DNA of 64,000 bases from Lachnospiraceae bacterium YSD2013 (GTDB lineage: Bacteria > Bacillota > Clostridia > Lachnospirales > Lachnospiraceae), in the NCBI GenBank assembly GCA_900100895.1, contig FMTX01000008.1:62001-126000 (forward strand), in the 5' to 3' direction. The position numbers were made by a program, and so were the translations under genes. Shown piece after piece: positions 7,770 to 16,230 of the stretch (positions within the stretch are counted from its first letter, which is position 1; every line of letters starts with the position of its first letter). Under the pieces are notes generated by a model. That model ran no database searches, was not told the DNA's origin, and saw only the letters and a program-made list of their open reading frames with translations.

Positions 7770-10023
7770 AAGATTTGCGCTTTGCATGGTGCTGATTTTT
7801 GTCATGATTCTTCCTTTGGCAGCGTGCCAAAAGAAGGGGAAGCAGACAGCTACCATAGACAAGAACACAGTTTATAAAGAGGAAATGCTTAATATCAAGT
7901 TTTCCGATGATTTAAGCGTGTATAACAGCTATTTTTCAGCTGATAAGGTATATTACTTCGGCTATAAATACAACCAGACCGACGGTATGGCAAGCTCCGT
8001 TTGGGGCACTGTCAATTATGACGGTACCGGAATGACTTCCAACAAGCTTGACAAAGAAGGCTCCTGGATTGAAAGAATGGCGGTTTCGGAAGACGGAGAC
8101 GTATACCTTCTTTATTCGGAGAGTTTTGAAGATTATTCAGACCCCGATAACTATATTTACGAGAACAGCTATTACCTTAAAAGATGCGATGCTTCGGGTG
8201 CAGAGAAAGCTTCCATCAATTTGAAGGAAAAGTATCAGGCCGAATGGACCAGAGACATTATTGCTCTTTCGGACGGTAATGTATTGTTGATTACCGGAGA
8301 TAAGTTCATCGTACTCGACAAGGATTTAAAGGAAGTAAGAAGCAAAGCATACGACAACTTCGACGGCAATTTCTACAAAATCAAAGACGGTTCGATGGTA
8401 TTACTTGCCTGGGAAGAAGGCGGCAACAAGCTTTACAGATATGATTTAAATAAGTTTGAGCGCGGCGAAGAGATTCAGATTCCTTTCAGCATGTCCAATT
8501 TCGGTATGCGTGACGGCTGCGGCAAATATGACTTTATTTTGACCGACAGCACTCAGGTATACGTATACAATATCGGTGATACCGAGCCCAGAGCTTTACT
8601 TAACTACGTAAATTCGGATATTGTTACTTCGGGATTCAATACTATTTACCTTGCGGATGATAATACCGTTTATGGTTTCTACAATTACTACGACGATGAT
8701 ACCGACGGAAGAGATGTTGCAAGATACGGTAAGTATACCAAGGTTGCTCCCGAGGACGTTGTTGATAAGAAGGTATTGTCTCTCGGTTGCCTTTGGGTAG
8801 ATACCGATATTAAGAAGAGGGTAATTTCTTTTAACAAGACAAGCAGCGAGTACAGAATAGTAATTACCGACTACTCTCAGTACGATACAGAAGAAGACTG
8901 GATGGCAGGTACCAAGAAGTTTAACAGCGATGTTGCTTCCGGTCAGGCTCCCGATATTGTGATTGCCAACGATCCTTCCATTATTCACAACTATATTTCC
9001 AAGGGTCTTTTCGCTGATTTGACCGATTATATCAAGAATGACCCCGATATTAACTTTGACGATATTTTCCCCAACCTTATCAAGGCTAGTTCCTACAATG
9101 ATAAGATTTACGAGATAGTACCGAGCTTTACAATCAGCACCGTAGCAGGTAAGAAATCTGTTCTCGGCGACAGGAACAGCTGGACAATGGAAGAGTTCTT
9201 ACAGTTTAAGAATTCCCTTCAGCCCGGCATGAGCATGTTTGCGGACGCTACAAGAGAGAACATGCTTTACAACTTCTTAAGCGTTAACGTAAGCGACTAC
9301 ATGGATTTCGGTAAAGGAAAATGTTATTTCGACACTCCCGAATTTGTTTCACTTCTTGAGTACTTAAAGGAATTCCCCAAGTCTGAAGAAATGTATACTA
9401 ACGAATACTGGGAGAATTACGATTACGAGTCGGCCGAATCCGCTTACAGAGAGAATAAAGTTGTTCTTCAGCCGACATCTATTTACGATATAAGAGAGCT
9501 TAAGTACCTTATCAGAGGTACATTCGGTGAAGCGGTAACCTTTATCGGATATCCTTGCAAAGAAGGAAACGGTTCTTCCATCAATCCTATGGCTTCTTAC
9601 GCTATTTCGGCCAAGAGTGCTTATAAGGATGCGGCATGGGATTTTGTGAAGTACTATTACTCGAACGAATACCAGCAGAAGCTTACATGGGGAATCCCCG
9701 CTTCCATGGCTCAGTTTGATGAGAATGCCAAGCAGTCTACGGAAAAGCCTTACTACATGGATGAAAACAATCAAAAGGTTGAATATGACGATACTTACTA
9801 CATCAACGGTCAGGAAATTGTAATCGAACCCCTCTCCGAAGCTGAGATAGCAGGTATTAAGGAATTCGTAAAGTCTGTAGACAGAATCAGCAGTTACAGC
9901 GAGGATATTCAGAACATTATTACCGAGGATGCGGAGCCTTTCTTCCAGGGTCAGAAGACAGCAGAAGAAGTTGCTAAGATTATCCAGAGCCGTGCCAATA
10001 TATACATCAACGAGAAACAGTAA
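7756..10023 (+). CDS. second two-domain solute-binding lipoprotein
   Basis: A 755-residue lipoprotein with lipobox LAAC (Cys24). It has the same architecture as the protein at 694: a beta-rich N-terminal half (about 30-345), then a family 1 extracellular solute-binding domain starting near DKKVLSLGCLWVDTDIKKRVISFNKTS. It ends with PFFQGQKTAEEVAKIIQSR. It lacks the acidic low-complexity insert of the first paralogue. The ATG lies within the end of the MacB-like gene, with GGAG upstream, so it is translationally coupled and belongs to the operon. It could bind a second ligand for the same permease pair. A perfect terminator follows. Confidence 0.8.
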   Translation: MKSIKRFALCMVLIFVMILPLAACQKKGKQTATIDKNTVYKEEMLNIKFSDDLSVYNSYFSADKVYYFGYKYNQTDGMASSVWGTVNYDGTGMTSNKLDKEGSWIERMAVSEDGDVYLLYSESFEDYSDPDNYIYENSYYLKRCDASGAEKASINLKEKYQAEWTRDIIALSDGNVLLITGDKFIVLDKDLKEVRSKAYDNFDGNFYKIKDGSMVLLAWEEGGNKLYRYDLNKFERGEEIQIPFSMSNFGMRDGCGKYDFILTDSTQVYVYNIGDTEPRALLNYVNSDIVTSGFNTIYLADDNTVYGFYNYYDDDTDGRDVARYGKYTKVAPEDVVDKKVLSLGCLWVDTDIKKRVISFNKTSSEYRIVITDYSQYDTEEDWMAGTKKFNSDVASGQAPDIVIANDPSIIHNYISKGLFADLTDYIKNDPDINFDDIFPNLIKASSYNDKIYEIVPSFTISTVAGKKSVLGDRNSWTMEEFLQFKNSLQPGMSMFADATRENMLYNFLSVNVSDYMDFGKGKCYFDTPEFVSLLEYLKEFPKSEEMYTNEYWENYDYESAESAYRENKVVLQPTSIYDIRELKYLIRGTFGEAVTFIGYPCKEGNGSSINPMASYAISAKSAYKDAAWDFVKYYYSNEYQQKLTWGIPASMAQFDENAKQSTEKPYYMDENNQKVEYDDTYYINGQEIVIEPLSEAEIAGIKEFVKSVDRISSYSEDIQNIITEDAEPFFQGQKTAEEVAKIIQSRANIYINEKQ

Positions 10024-10059
10024 AAAAGTTGTATGTTTTAACGGATTTTATAAAAATTT

Positions 10060-10086
10060 GGGTGGACTTTTGTCCACCCTTTTTTT
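10060..10086 (+). terminator. intrinsic terminator of the transporter operon
   Basis: An 8-bp perfect stem GGGTGGAC/GTCCACCC with a TTTT loop, followed by seven T residues. It closes the operon that began at 694. Confidence 0.95.
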
Positions 10087-10143
10087 ACACTTATAATAGC
10101 GGTCAGAATAGCAACATTTGAATATGTTTTAACCAAAAATGAA

Positions 10144-10172
10144 TTGTATTGGGGGCCTTTTGTGGCTACAAT
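10144..10172 (+). promoter_or_regulatory. sigma-A promoter of the xylulokinase operon
   Basis: TTGTAT (10144-10149) and TACAAT (10167-10172) are separated by 17 bases. The expected transcript start lies near 10179, just ahead of the GGAGGT ribosome site of the xylulokinase gene. Confidence 0.75.
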
Positions 10173-10195
10173 AGAAGTAAAATGGAGGTAAGAGT

Positions 10196-11665
10196 ATGTA
10201 TTACATCGGCATCGACCTCGGAACATCCGCAGTTAAGTTATTACTTATGGATTCCGAAGGTAAAATTTGTAACGTAGTTTCTAAGGAATATCCGTTATAT
10301 TTCCCCAATCCCGGCTGGAGTGAGCAGAAGCCCGAGGATTGGTATGAGCAGAGCATGGCAGGTCTTAAGGAGCTTACCAAGGACATCGACAAGTCTAAGG
10401 TTCGCGGTATCAGCTTCGGCGGCCAGATGCATGGTCTCGTAATCCTTGATAAGGATGACAACGTAATTCGTCCCGCTATTCTTTGGAATGACGGACGTAC
10501 CACCGAAGAGTGCGACTATCTTAACAATGTAATCGGTAAGGATAAGCTTTCCCAGTATACAGCTAATATTTCTTTTACCGGCTTTACCGCACCCAAGGTA
10601 TTATGGGTTAAGAACAAAGAGCCCGAGAATTTCGCCAAGATTGACAAGATGATGCTTCCCAAGGATTATCTTGCTTACAAGCTTACAGGCGTTCATTGCA
10701 CAGACGTATCAGATGCTTCCGGTATGCTTCTTTTCGATGTTAAGAACCGTACATGGAGCAAGGAAATGTGTGAAATTTGTTCCGTTAAGGAATCATGGCT
10801 TGCCAAGATTTACGAGAGCTATGAGAAGGTCGGAACACTTCTTCCCGCTATTGCCAAGGAGCTTGGATTCCCTGAGGATACAATCGTAGCAGCAGGTGCA
10901 GGCGACAATGCGGCAGCAGCAGTCGGAACAGGTACTGTTGGCGACGGAAGATGTAACATCTCCCTCGGTACCAGCGGAACCATCTTTATTTCATCCAAGA
11001 ACTTCGGCGTTGACAAGAACAACGCATTACATTCTTTTGCACACGCAGACGGAACTTATCACCTTATGGGATGTATGCTTTCCGCAGCTTCCTGTAACAA
11101 GTGGTGGATGGACGAAATCATCGGCACCAAGGATTACGGCGCTGAGCAGAAGGGTATCACCAAGCTTGGTGAGAACCACGTTTACTTCCTTCCTTACCTT
11201 ATGGGTGAGCGTTCTCCTCACAACAACCCCAATGCAAGAGGTACTTTTGTAGGTATGACAATGGATACCACAAGAGAAGATATGACTCAGGCAGTTTTGG
11301 AAGGCGTTGCTTTCGCGCTTCGTGATTCTTTCGAAGTTGCCAAGTCCCTCGGTATCAAGATTGAGCGCACCAAGATCTGTGGCGGCGGTGCCAAGAGCCC
11401 TCTATGGAAGAAGATGATTGCCAACATTCTTAACATTAAGGTTGACGTTATCGAGAGCGAAGAGGGTCCCAGCATGGGTGGCGCAATGCTTGCGGCTGTT
11501 GCGGCAGGTGAGTATTCATCAGTTGAGGAAATCGCTTCCAAGTTCGTTCATGTCGTAGATACTGTTGAGCCCGATCCCGAGCTTGCAGCTAAGTATGATG
11601 AGAGATATAAACAGTTTAAGGAGATTTACCCTGCCTTAAAGCCTGTTTTCGAAATTATCAAATAA
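10196..11665 (+). CDS. xylB: xylulokinase
   Basis: A 489-residue FGGY-family sugar kinase of normal length. The N-terminal phosphate-binding loop YIGIDLGTSAVKLLLMD, the GISFGGQMHGLV block and the C-terminal ATP-site segment RTKICGGGAKSPLWKKMIANI are those of xylulokinases. It phosphorylates D-xylulose to D-xylulose 5-phosphate in the cytoplasm. It is the first gene of a three-gene unit with DUF4867 and a fucose-isomerase-like protein. Because the isomerase is not XylA, the true ketose could be another one; FGGY kinases of this group are hard to assign by eye. Confidence 0.88.
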   Translation: MYYIGIDLGTSAVKLLLMDSEGKICNVVSKEYPLYFPNPGWSEQKPEDWYEQSMAGLKELTKDIDKSKVRGISFGGQMHGLVILDKDDNVIRPAILWNDGRTTEECDYLNNVIGKDKLSQYTANISFTGFTAPKVLWVKNKEPENFAKIDKMMLPKDYLAYKLTGVHCTDVSDASGMLLFDVKNRTWSKEMCEICSVKESWLAKIYESYEKVGTLLPAIAKELGFPEDTIVAAGAGDNAAAAVGTGTVGDGRCNISLGTSGTIFISSKNFGVDKNNALHSFAHADGTYHLMGCMLSAASCNKWWMDEIIGTKDYGAEQKGITKLGENHVYFLPYLMGERSPHNNPNARGTFVGMTMDTTREDMTQAVLEGVAFALRDSFEVAKSLGIKIERTKICGGGAKSPLWKKMIANILNIKVDVIESEEGPSMGGAMLAAVAAGEYSSVEEIASKFVHVVDTVEPDPELAAKYDERYKQFKEIYPALKPVFEIIK

Positions 11666-11676
11666 GGAGAAAAGAT

Positions 11677-12321
11677 ATGAAGATTTGGTCTGTTAACGAT
11701 GCTGAATTCAATGAATACGGCCGTGTAGTTGACAACGTGGACTTCTCCGAGCTTGTTGAGGCTATGAAGAAGACTCCCGTTCCCGAAGGCGTAGCTTATG
11801 AACCCGGCATCAAGGAACTCGAAAGCCTTTCTGTTGCCAAGGAAATCTCTTCCGTAGTATACGGCGAGATGCCCGTACAGATTGGTTACTGCAACGGACA
11901 CAACTGTATGTTGAACGCTCTTGAATATCACAGAGATTCAGAGATTAACGTTGCAGCTACCGACGCAATTTTAATGCTCGGTCTTAAGAGAGAAGTTGAA
12001 AAGGATTTCACCTTTGATACTTCCAAGGTTAAAGCTTTCTTTGTACCTGCAGGTACTGCTGTTGAAGTATATGCTACAACACTTCACTATGCTCCCTGCG
12101 GCGTAGACGGAAAGGGATTCCAGGTATCCATCATTCTTCCCAAGGGTACCAACCTTCCCCTTACCACCCCTCATGCGAAGGTTAATGCCGATGGTACCGC
12201 TCCCAGTGAGGATGCTCTTATCACTGCAGTTAACAAGTGGCTTATCGGTCACAAGGAAGGCGGCTTAGACGCAGGTTCTTTCTTAGGACTTAAAGGTAAG
12301 AACTTAAACATTAACGAGTAA
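11677..12321 (+). CDS. DUF4867 family protein
   Basis: A 214-residue cytoplasmic protein with no signal or membrane segment. The sequence is recalled as DUF4867, a cupin-like family found beside pentose/fucose isomerases in Firmicutes. Visible blocks are MPVQIGYCNGHNCMLNALEYH, VKAFFVPAGTAVEVYATTLHYAPC and KWLIGHKEGGLDAGSFLGLKG. The histidine/glutamate-containing block and the PAGTAVE turn are compatible with a metal-binding cupin. A role as a sugar epimerase, mutarotase or isomerase accessory is inference from the neighbours. It starts 11 bases after xylB with an AAGGAG site. Confidence 0.7.
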   Translation: MKIWSVNDAEFNEYGRVVDNVDFSELVEAMKKTPVPEGVAYEPGIKELESLSVAKEISSVVYGEMPVQIGYCNGHNCMLNALEYHRDSEINVAATDAILMLGLKREVEKDFTFDTSKVKAFFVPAGTAVEVYATTLHYAPCGVDGKGFQVSIILPKGTNLPLTTPHAKVNADGTAPSEDALITAVNKWLIGHKEGGLDAGSFLGLKGKNLNINE

Positions 12322-12370
12322 GTATTATGTGGAATTTTTCCGCATTTAAATATTTAAGGAGGACTATTAA

Positions 12371-13855
12371 ATGAATAACATTCCCAAGATTAAGTTAGGT
12401 ATTGTTGCAGTCAGCCGTGACTGTTTCCCCGAAAGCCTTTCCGTTAACAGACGTAAAGCTTTAGTTGACGCCTACAAGAAGAAATACGATGCATCTGACA
12501 TCTATGAGTGCCCTGTATGTATCGTTGAGAGCGAGATCCACATGGTTCAGGCTCTTGAAGATATTAAGAAGGCAGGTTGTAACGCTCTTTGCGTATACCT
12601 TGGTAACTTCGGTCCCGAAATTTCCGAGACATTACTTGCTAAGCACTTCGATGGACCTAAGATGTTCTGTGCAGCAGCAGAAGAGAGCCAGGCTGACTTA
12701 ATGGACGGCCGTGGAGATGCTTACTGCGGTATGCTTAACGCAAGCTACAACTTAAAGCTTAGAAGCGTTGGCGCTTACATCCCTGAGTATCCCGTTGGCG
12801 ATGCTGAGGACTGCGCTGATATGATTCACGACTTCATCCCCGTAGCACGCGCTATCAAGGGTCTTTCCGAATTAAAGATTATTTCTTTCGGTCCCAGACC
12901 TCTTAACTTCCTTGCTTGTAACGCTCCTATCCAGCAGCTTTACAACCTCGGCGTAGAAATCGAAGAGAACTCCGAGCTTGATCTTTTCGAATCCTTCAAC
13001 AAGCACGCAGGCGATTCCAGAATCCCCGCTAAGGTTAAGGAAATGGAAGAAGAACTCGGCGCCGGCAACAAGAAGCCCGAAGTTCTTGCTAAGCTTGCTC
13101 AGTACGAACTTACTCTTCTTGACTGGGTTGAGGCTCACAGAGGATATCGTAAGTATGTTGCAATCGCAGGTAAGTGCTGGCCCGCATTCCAGACTCAGTT
13201 CGGTTTCGTACCTTGCTATGTAAACAGCCGTCTTACCGGTATGGGTATTCCCGTATCTTGTGAAGTAGATATTTACGGATGCTTATCCGAGTTCATCGGT
13301 ACTTGCGTATCTGACGATATCGTTACACTCCTTGACATCAACAACTCCGTTCCCAAGGATATGTACAAGGAATCTATCGAAGGCAAATTCGATTACAAGT
13401 TCACTGATACATTCATGGGCTTCCACTGCGGTAACACCTGCACCAAGAAGCTTGCTAATTTCGAGATGAAGTACCAGAAGATTATGGCAAGAGCACTTCC
13501 TATCGAGGTTACCAACGGTACTCTTGAAGGCGACATCGCTCCCGGCAACATCACATTCTATCGTTTACAGTCTACTGCAGACTGCAAGATTCGTGCATAC
13601 GTTGCAGAAGGTGAAGTACTTCCCGTAGCTACCAAGTCCTTCGGTGGCATCGGCGTATTCGCTATCAAGGAAATGGGTCGCTTCTATCGTCACGTACTCA
13701 TCCAGAAGAACTATCCTCACCACGGTGCCGTTGCATTCGGTCACTACGGCAAGGCTCTCTTCGAAGTATTCAAGTACCTTGGCGTTCCCATGGAAGACAT
13801 CAACTACAACCAGCCTGCTTCATTACCTTATCCTACTGAGAACCCTTTCAAATAA
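12371..13855 (+). CDS. L-fucose/L-arabinose isomerase-like protein
   Basis: A 494-residue cytoplasmic protein of the fucose/arabinose isomerase fold. It has an N-terminal Rossmann-like half (KLGIVAVSRDCFPESL...) and a C-terminal half with DTFMGFHCGNTCTKKL and a late HHGAVAFGHYGK block. The family converts aldoses to ketoses using Mn2+. Coupling with xylulokinase suggests it supplies a ketopentose such as D-xylulose or a related sugar, but the substrate is not shown by the sequence. An AAGGAGGA ribosome site precedes the ATG, and a terminator follows. Confidence 0.8.
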   Translation: MNNIPKIKLGIVAVSRDCFPESLSVNRRKALVDAYKKKYDASDIYECPVCIVESEIHMVQALEDIKKAGCNALCVYLGNFGPEISETLLAKHFDGPKMFCAAAEESQADLMDGRGDAYCGMLNASYNLKLRSVGAYIPEYPVGDAEDCADMIHDFIPVARAIKGLSELKIISFGPRPLNFLACNAPIQQLYNLGVEIEENSELDLFESFNKHAGDSRIPAKVKEMEEELGAGNKKPEVLAKLAQYELTLLDWVEAHRGYRKYVAIAGKCWPAFQTQFGFVPCYVNSRLTGMGIPVSCEVDIYGCLSEFIGTCVSDDIVTLLDINNSVPKDMYKESIEGKFDYKFTDTFMGFHCGNTCTKKLANFEMKYQKIMARALPIEVTNGTLEGDIAPGNITFYRLQSTADCKIRAYVAEGEVLPVATKSFGGIGVFAIKEMGRFYRHVLIQKNYPHHGAVAFGHYGKALFEVFKYLGVPMEDINYNQPASLPYPTENPFK

Positions 13856-13882
13856 GATAAAGGTATTAAGCTAGATTTAACG

Positions 13883-13920
13883 GGCTCACATCACTTTTTG
13901 GTGGTGTGAGCCTTTCTTTT
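13883..13920 (+). terminator. intrinsic terminator of the pentose operon
   Basis: GGCTCACATCAC pairs with GTGGTGTGAGCC (12 bp, one G-T pair) around a TTTTTG loop, followed by TTTCTTTT. Confidence 0.93.
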
Positions 13921-13966
13921 ACCTGCAAAAAAAGGTATCATAGGATGTAGATAGTTATGAGCACGG

Positions 13967-13980
13967 TGACACATGTGTCA
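13967..13980. promoter_or_regulatory. perfect 14-bp palindrome, candidate operator
   Basis: TGACACATGTGTCA is a perfect dyad located about 55 bases upstream of the -35 of the XRE gene. It is not followed by T residues, so it is not a terminator. The size and symmetry suit a dimeric regulator; the XRE protein itself is one candidate. Confidence 0.4.
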
Positions 13981-14032
13981 TGCGAGAAAATAGCGTAAAT
14001 AGCGGGATTTTAAGGCAAATGTAAACTGCCGG

Positions 14033-14061
14033 TTGACAAATTGAAAAGGTAACTTTATAGC
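14033..14061 (+). promoter_or_regulatory. sigma-A promoter of the XRE gene
   Basis: A perfect -35 TTGACA (14033-14038) and TATAGC (14056-14061) are spaced 17 bases apart. The leader to the ATG at 14139 is about 70 bases. Confidence 0.6.
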
Positions 14062-14138
14062 CTGCAACCGTATAAATTGATAAATTGTACTTAGCTTAAG
14101 CGAGACAAAATCAAACAGTTTCAGAAAGGAATCATAAA

Positions 14139-15125
14139 ATGATACTTGCAGATAAGATTATTAATGAAAGAAAGAGATGCGGTTGGTCGCAGGAAGAATT
14201 GGCAGAAAAGCTTTCAGTTTCAAGACAGTCGGTTTCCAAATGGGAAGGCGCTCAGGCGGTTCCGGATTTACAGAAGATATTAAAGATGGCGGAGCTTTTC
14301 AATGTAACTACAGATTATTTATTAAGAGATGAAATTGAAGGTACTCCCGTAGAGAATACAGGATACACAGAGGACAAGGATTACGATATCAGAAAGGTTT
14401 CCATGGAGGAAGCCAATGAGTTTCTTGATACAGTAAAGGCGCTGGCACCCAAGCTTGCGTTAGGTGTTCTTTTGTGTGTAGTGTCACCCGTTCTTTTAAT
14501 TGTACTTGCGGGAATTTCGGAATCCGGATATATTCCCGAGAACGTTGCGGTAGCAATCGGACTTGGCGCGTTATTCGGATGTATTGCGGTAGCGGTGTTC
14601 CTCTTTGTCGGTTATGGTATCAAAACTGAAAAGTATGAGTATCTGACCAAAGAAGACTTTGAAACCGCTTACGGCGTTGACGGAATGGTTAAGGACAGAA
14701 AGTCTAAGACAGAAGAATTCTACAACAAATTGATTGTGGCAGCTGTTCTTTTGTGTGTAGTATGTCCTGTTCCGCTTGTGATCATGGCAGTAATCGGTGC
14801 ATCTTCCATGATGATTATCAGTATGGTTGGCTTGCTTCTTGTGATGGTAGCTCTGGCAACATACATCTTTGTATTGATTGGCTCCATTACCGACAGCTAT
14901 AAGATTTTGCTCAAAGAAAAAGAATTCAGTAAAGAACACAAAAAAGGTGACAAGATTGTCGGTGCTGTTGCCGGAACATATTGGTTGGTTGTTACAGCGA
15001 TTTTTCTTTACATGGGATTTGTGCATGACAACTGGAAAAGTAACTGGGTTATCTGGCCTATAGCCGGCTTGATATTTGCTGCTATAATGACGATGCTCAA
15101 TGCAATCGTTAAAAAGGACGAATAA
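14139..15125 (+). CDS. membrane-anchored XRE-family DNA-binding protein
   Basis: This 328-residue protein has an N-terminal XRE helix-turn-helix (about 5-62; ELAEKLSVSRQSVSKWEGAQ). After a short linker come about six hydrophobic helices in two similar units. The units are LGVLLCVVSPVLLIVLAG...FVGYGIKTEKYEYLTKEDF (about 107-180) and AAVLLCVVCPVPLVIMAV...VLIGSITDSYKILLKEKEF (about 200-265), then a final pair of helices. The units share an exact 17-base DNA repeat (14466-14482 and 14745-14761, 279 bases apart, in frame), showing an internal duplication. Such proteins are common in Firmicutes and may regulate genes from the membrane; target and signal are unknown. AGAAAGGA is the ribosome site. 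Confidence 0.8.
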   Translation: MILADKIINERKRCGWSQEELAEKLSVSRQSVSKWEGAQAVPDLQKILKMAELFNVTTDYLLRDEIEGTPVENTGYTEDKDYDIRKVSMEEANEFLDTVKALAPKLALGVLLCVVSPVLLIVLAGISESGYIPENVAVAIGLGALFGCIAVAVFLFVGYGIKTEKYEYLTKEDFETAYGVDGMVKDRKSKTEEFYNKLIVAAVLLCVVCPVPLVIMAVIGASSMMIISMVGLLLVMVALATYIFVLIGSITDSYKILLKEKEFSKEHKKGDKIVGAVAGTYWLVVTAIFLYMGFVHDNWKSNWVIWPIAGLIFAAIMTMLNAIVKKDE

Positions 15126-15154
15126 CATATAATTTAGAAAAAAATTATTAATGA

Positions 15155-15180
15155 CCCCGAGACAACTTCTCGGGGTTGTT
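15155..15180 (+). terminator. probable intrinsic terminator after the XRE gene
   Basis: CCCCGAGA/TCTCGGGG forms an 8-bp stem with a five-base loop, followed by an imperfect T tract (TTGTTGT). Confidence 0.7.
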
Positions 15181-15221
15181 GTATACTTAGGGGGAAAATC
15201 AACCGAAACGGAGGGCTTAGC

Positions 15222-16181
15222 GTGAATATTGTAGTACTTGAACGTAGCAGCGTCGGAATGGACGTATCAATCGATTGCTTCAGTGAACTCGGCAATGTAA
15301 CCGCATATAATAATACTGCTTTTGAAGAGATAGCAGAGAGGATTAAAGAAGCTGACATTGTTGTCGCAAATAAGAGCAGATTAAATGAAGAGACTCTTAA
15401 AGATGCGAAGAACGTTAAGCTTATCTGCGAATTTGCAACAGGCTTCGATAACGTCGACGTTGAATATTGTAAGAGCCGCGGAATCGGAGTATGTAACGTA
15501 AGAGATTACAGTACCGATATGGTGGCACAGCATACATTCGCTATGGCTCTGTTTCTTTCGGAGAAGCTCAGTCATTATGACACGTTTGTCAAGAGCGGTC
15601 AGTATGCTAATCATAATCGATTTTCATATTTCGAGCTTCCTTTTACCGAGCTCGCAGGTAAGACCTGGGGAATTATCGGTATGGGTAACATCGGCAGAAA
15701 GGTTGCGAAGATTGCGAGCGCTTTCGGCTGCAAGGTAATCTTCTATTCGGTAACCGGTAAGTCTACCGTTACAGAGTATGAGAGAGTTGACTTCGATACA
15801 TTACTTAAGGAGTCGGATTATCTGTCACTACATTGTCCACTCTCGGATCTTACCAGAGGCATCATCAATAAAGATGCACTTAAGAAGATGAAGAAGACAG
15901 CCATTCTTTTGAATGTAGCGAGAGGACCCGTAATCGTTCAGAATGATCTTTATGACGCACTTGTCAGTGACGAAATCGCGGCAGCGGGTCTCGATGTTTT
16001 GGAAAAAGAACCCATCGCGAAGGACAATCCCCTTGGCGACATCAAGGATTCTACGAAGCTCATTATTACGCCTCACTTGGCATGGGCATCGGTTGAAGCT
16101 CGCGAGAGATGCGTGAAGCTTAATTATGACAACATCAAAGCGTTCTTGGAAGGCAAGGAGCTTTGCAGAGTAGATAAGTAA
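15222..16181 (+). CDS. D-isomer-specific 2-hydroxyacid dehydrogenase
   Basis: A 319-residue NAD-dependent dehydrogenase with the catalytic-domain/NAD-domain layout of glycerate, hydroxypyruvate and D-lactate dehydrogenases. The nucleotide-binding loop is WGIIGMGNIGRKVAKIA. The active-site Arg and Glu regions are NVARGPVIV and LDVLEKEPI, and the catalytic His is in ITPHLAWAS. The start is GTG with GGAGGG upstream. The exact hydroxyacid cannot be read from sequence. It seems to be a single-gene unit lying between the XRE gene and tldD. Confidence 0.85.
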   Translation: MNIVVLERSSVGMDVSIDCFSELGNVTAYNNTAFEEIAERIKEADIVVANKSRLNEETLKDAKNVKLICEFATGFDNVDVEYCKSRGIGVCNVRDYSTDMVAQHTFAMALFLSEKLSHYDTFVKSGQYANHNRFSYFELPFTELAGKTWGIIGMGNIGRKVAKIASAFGCKVIFYSVTGKSTVTEYERVDFDTLLKESDYLSLHCPLSDLTRGIINKDALKKMKKTAILLNVARGPVIVQNDLYDALVSDEIAAAGLDVLEKEPIAKDNPLGDIKDSTKLIITPHLAWASVEARERCVKLNYDNIKAFLEGKELCRVDK

Positions 16182-16230
16182 GGATAACAGCGCTAAGCGC
16201 TTTATTTAAAGTTATATCAGGAGGAGAAAC

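Noticed and set aside
10024-10195. Pentose riboswitch or attenuator before xylB
   Set aside because: The hairpin lies before the xylB promoter and simply ends the previous operon.
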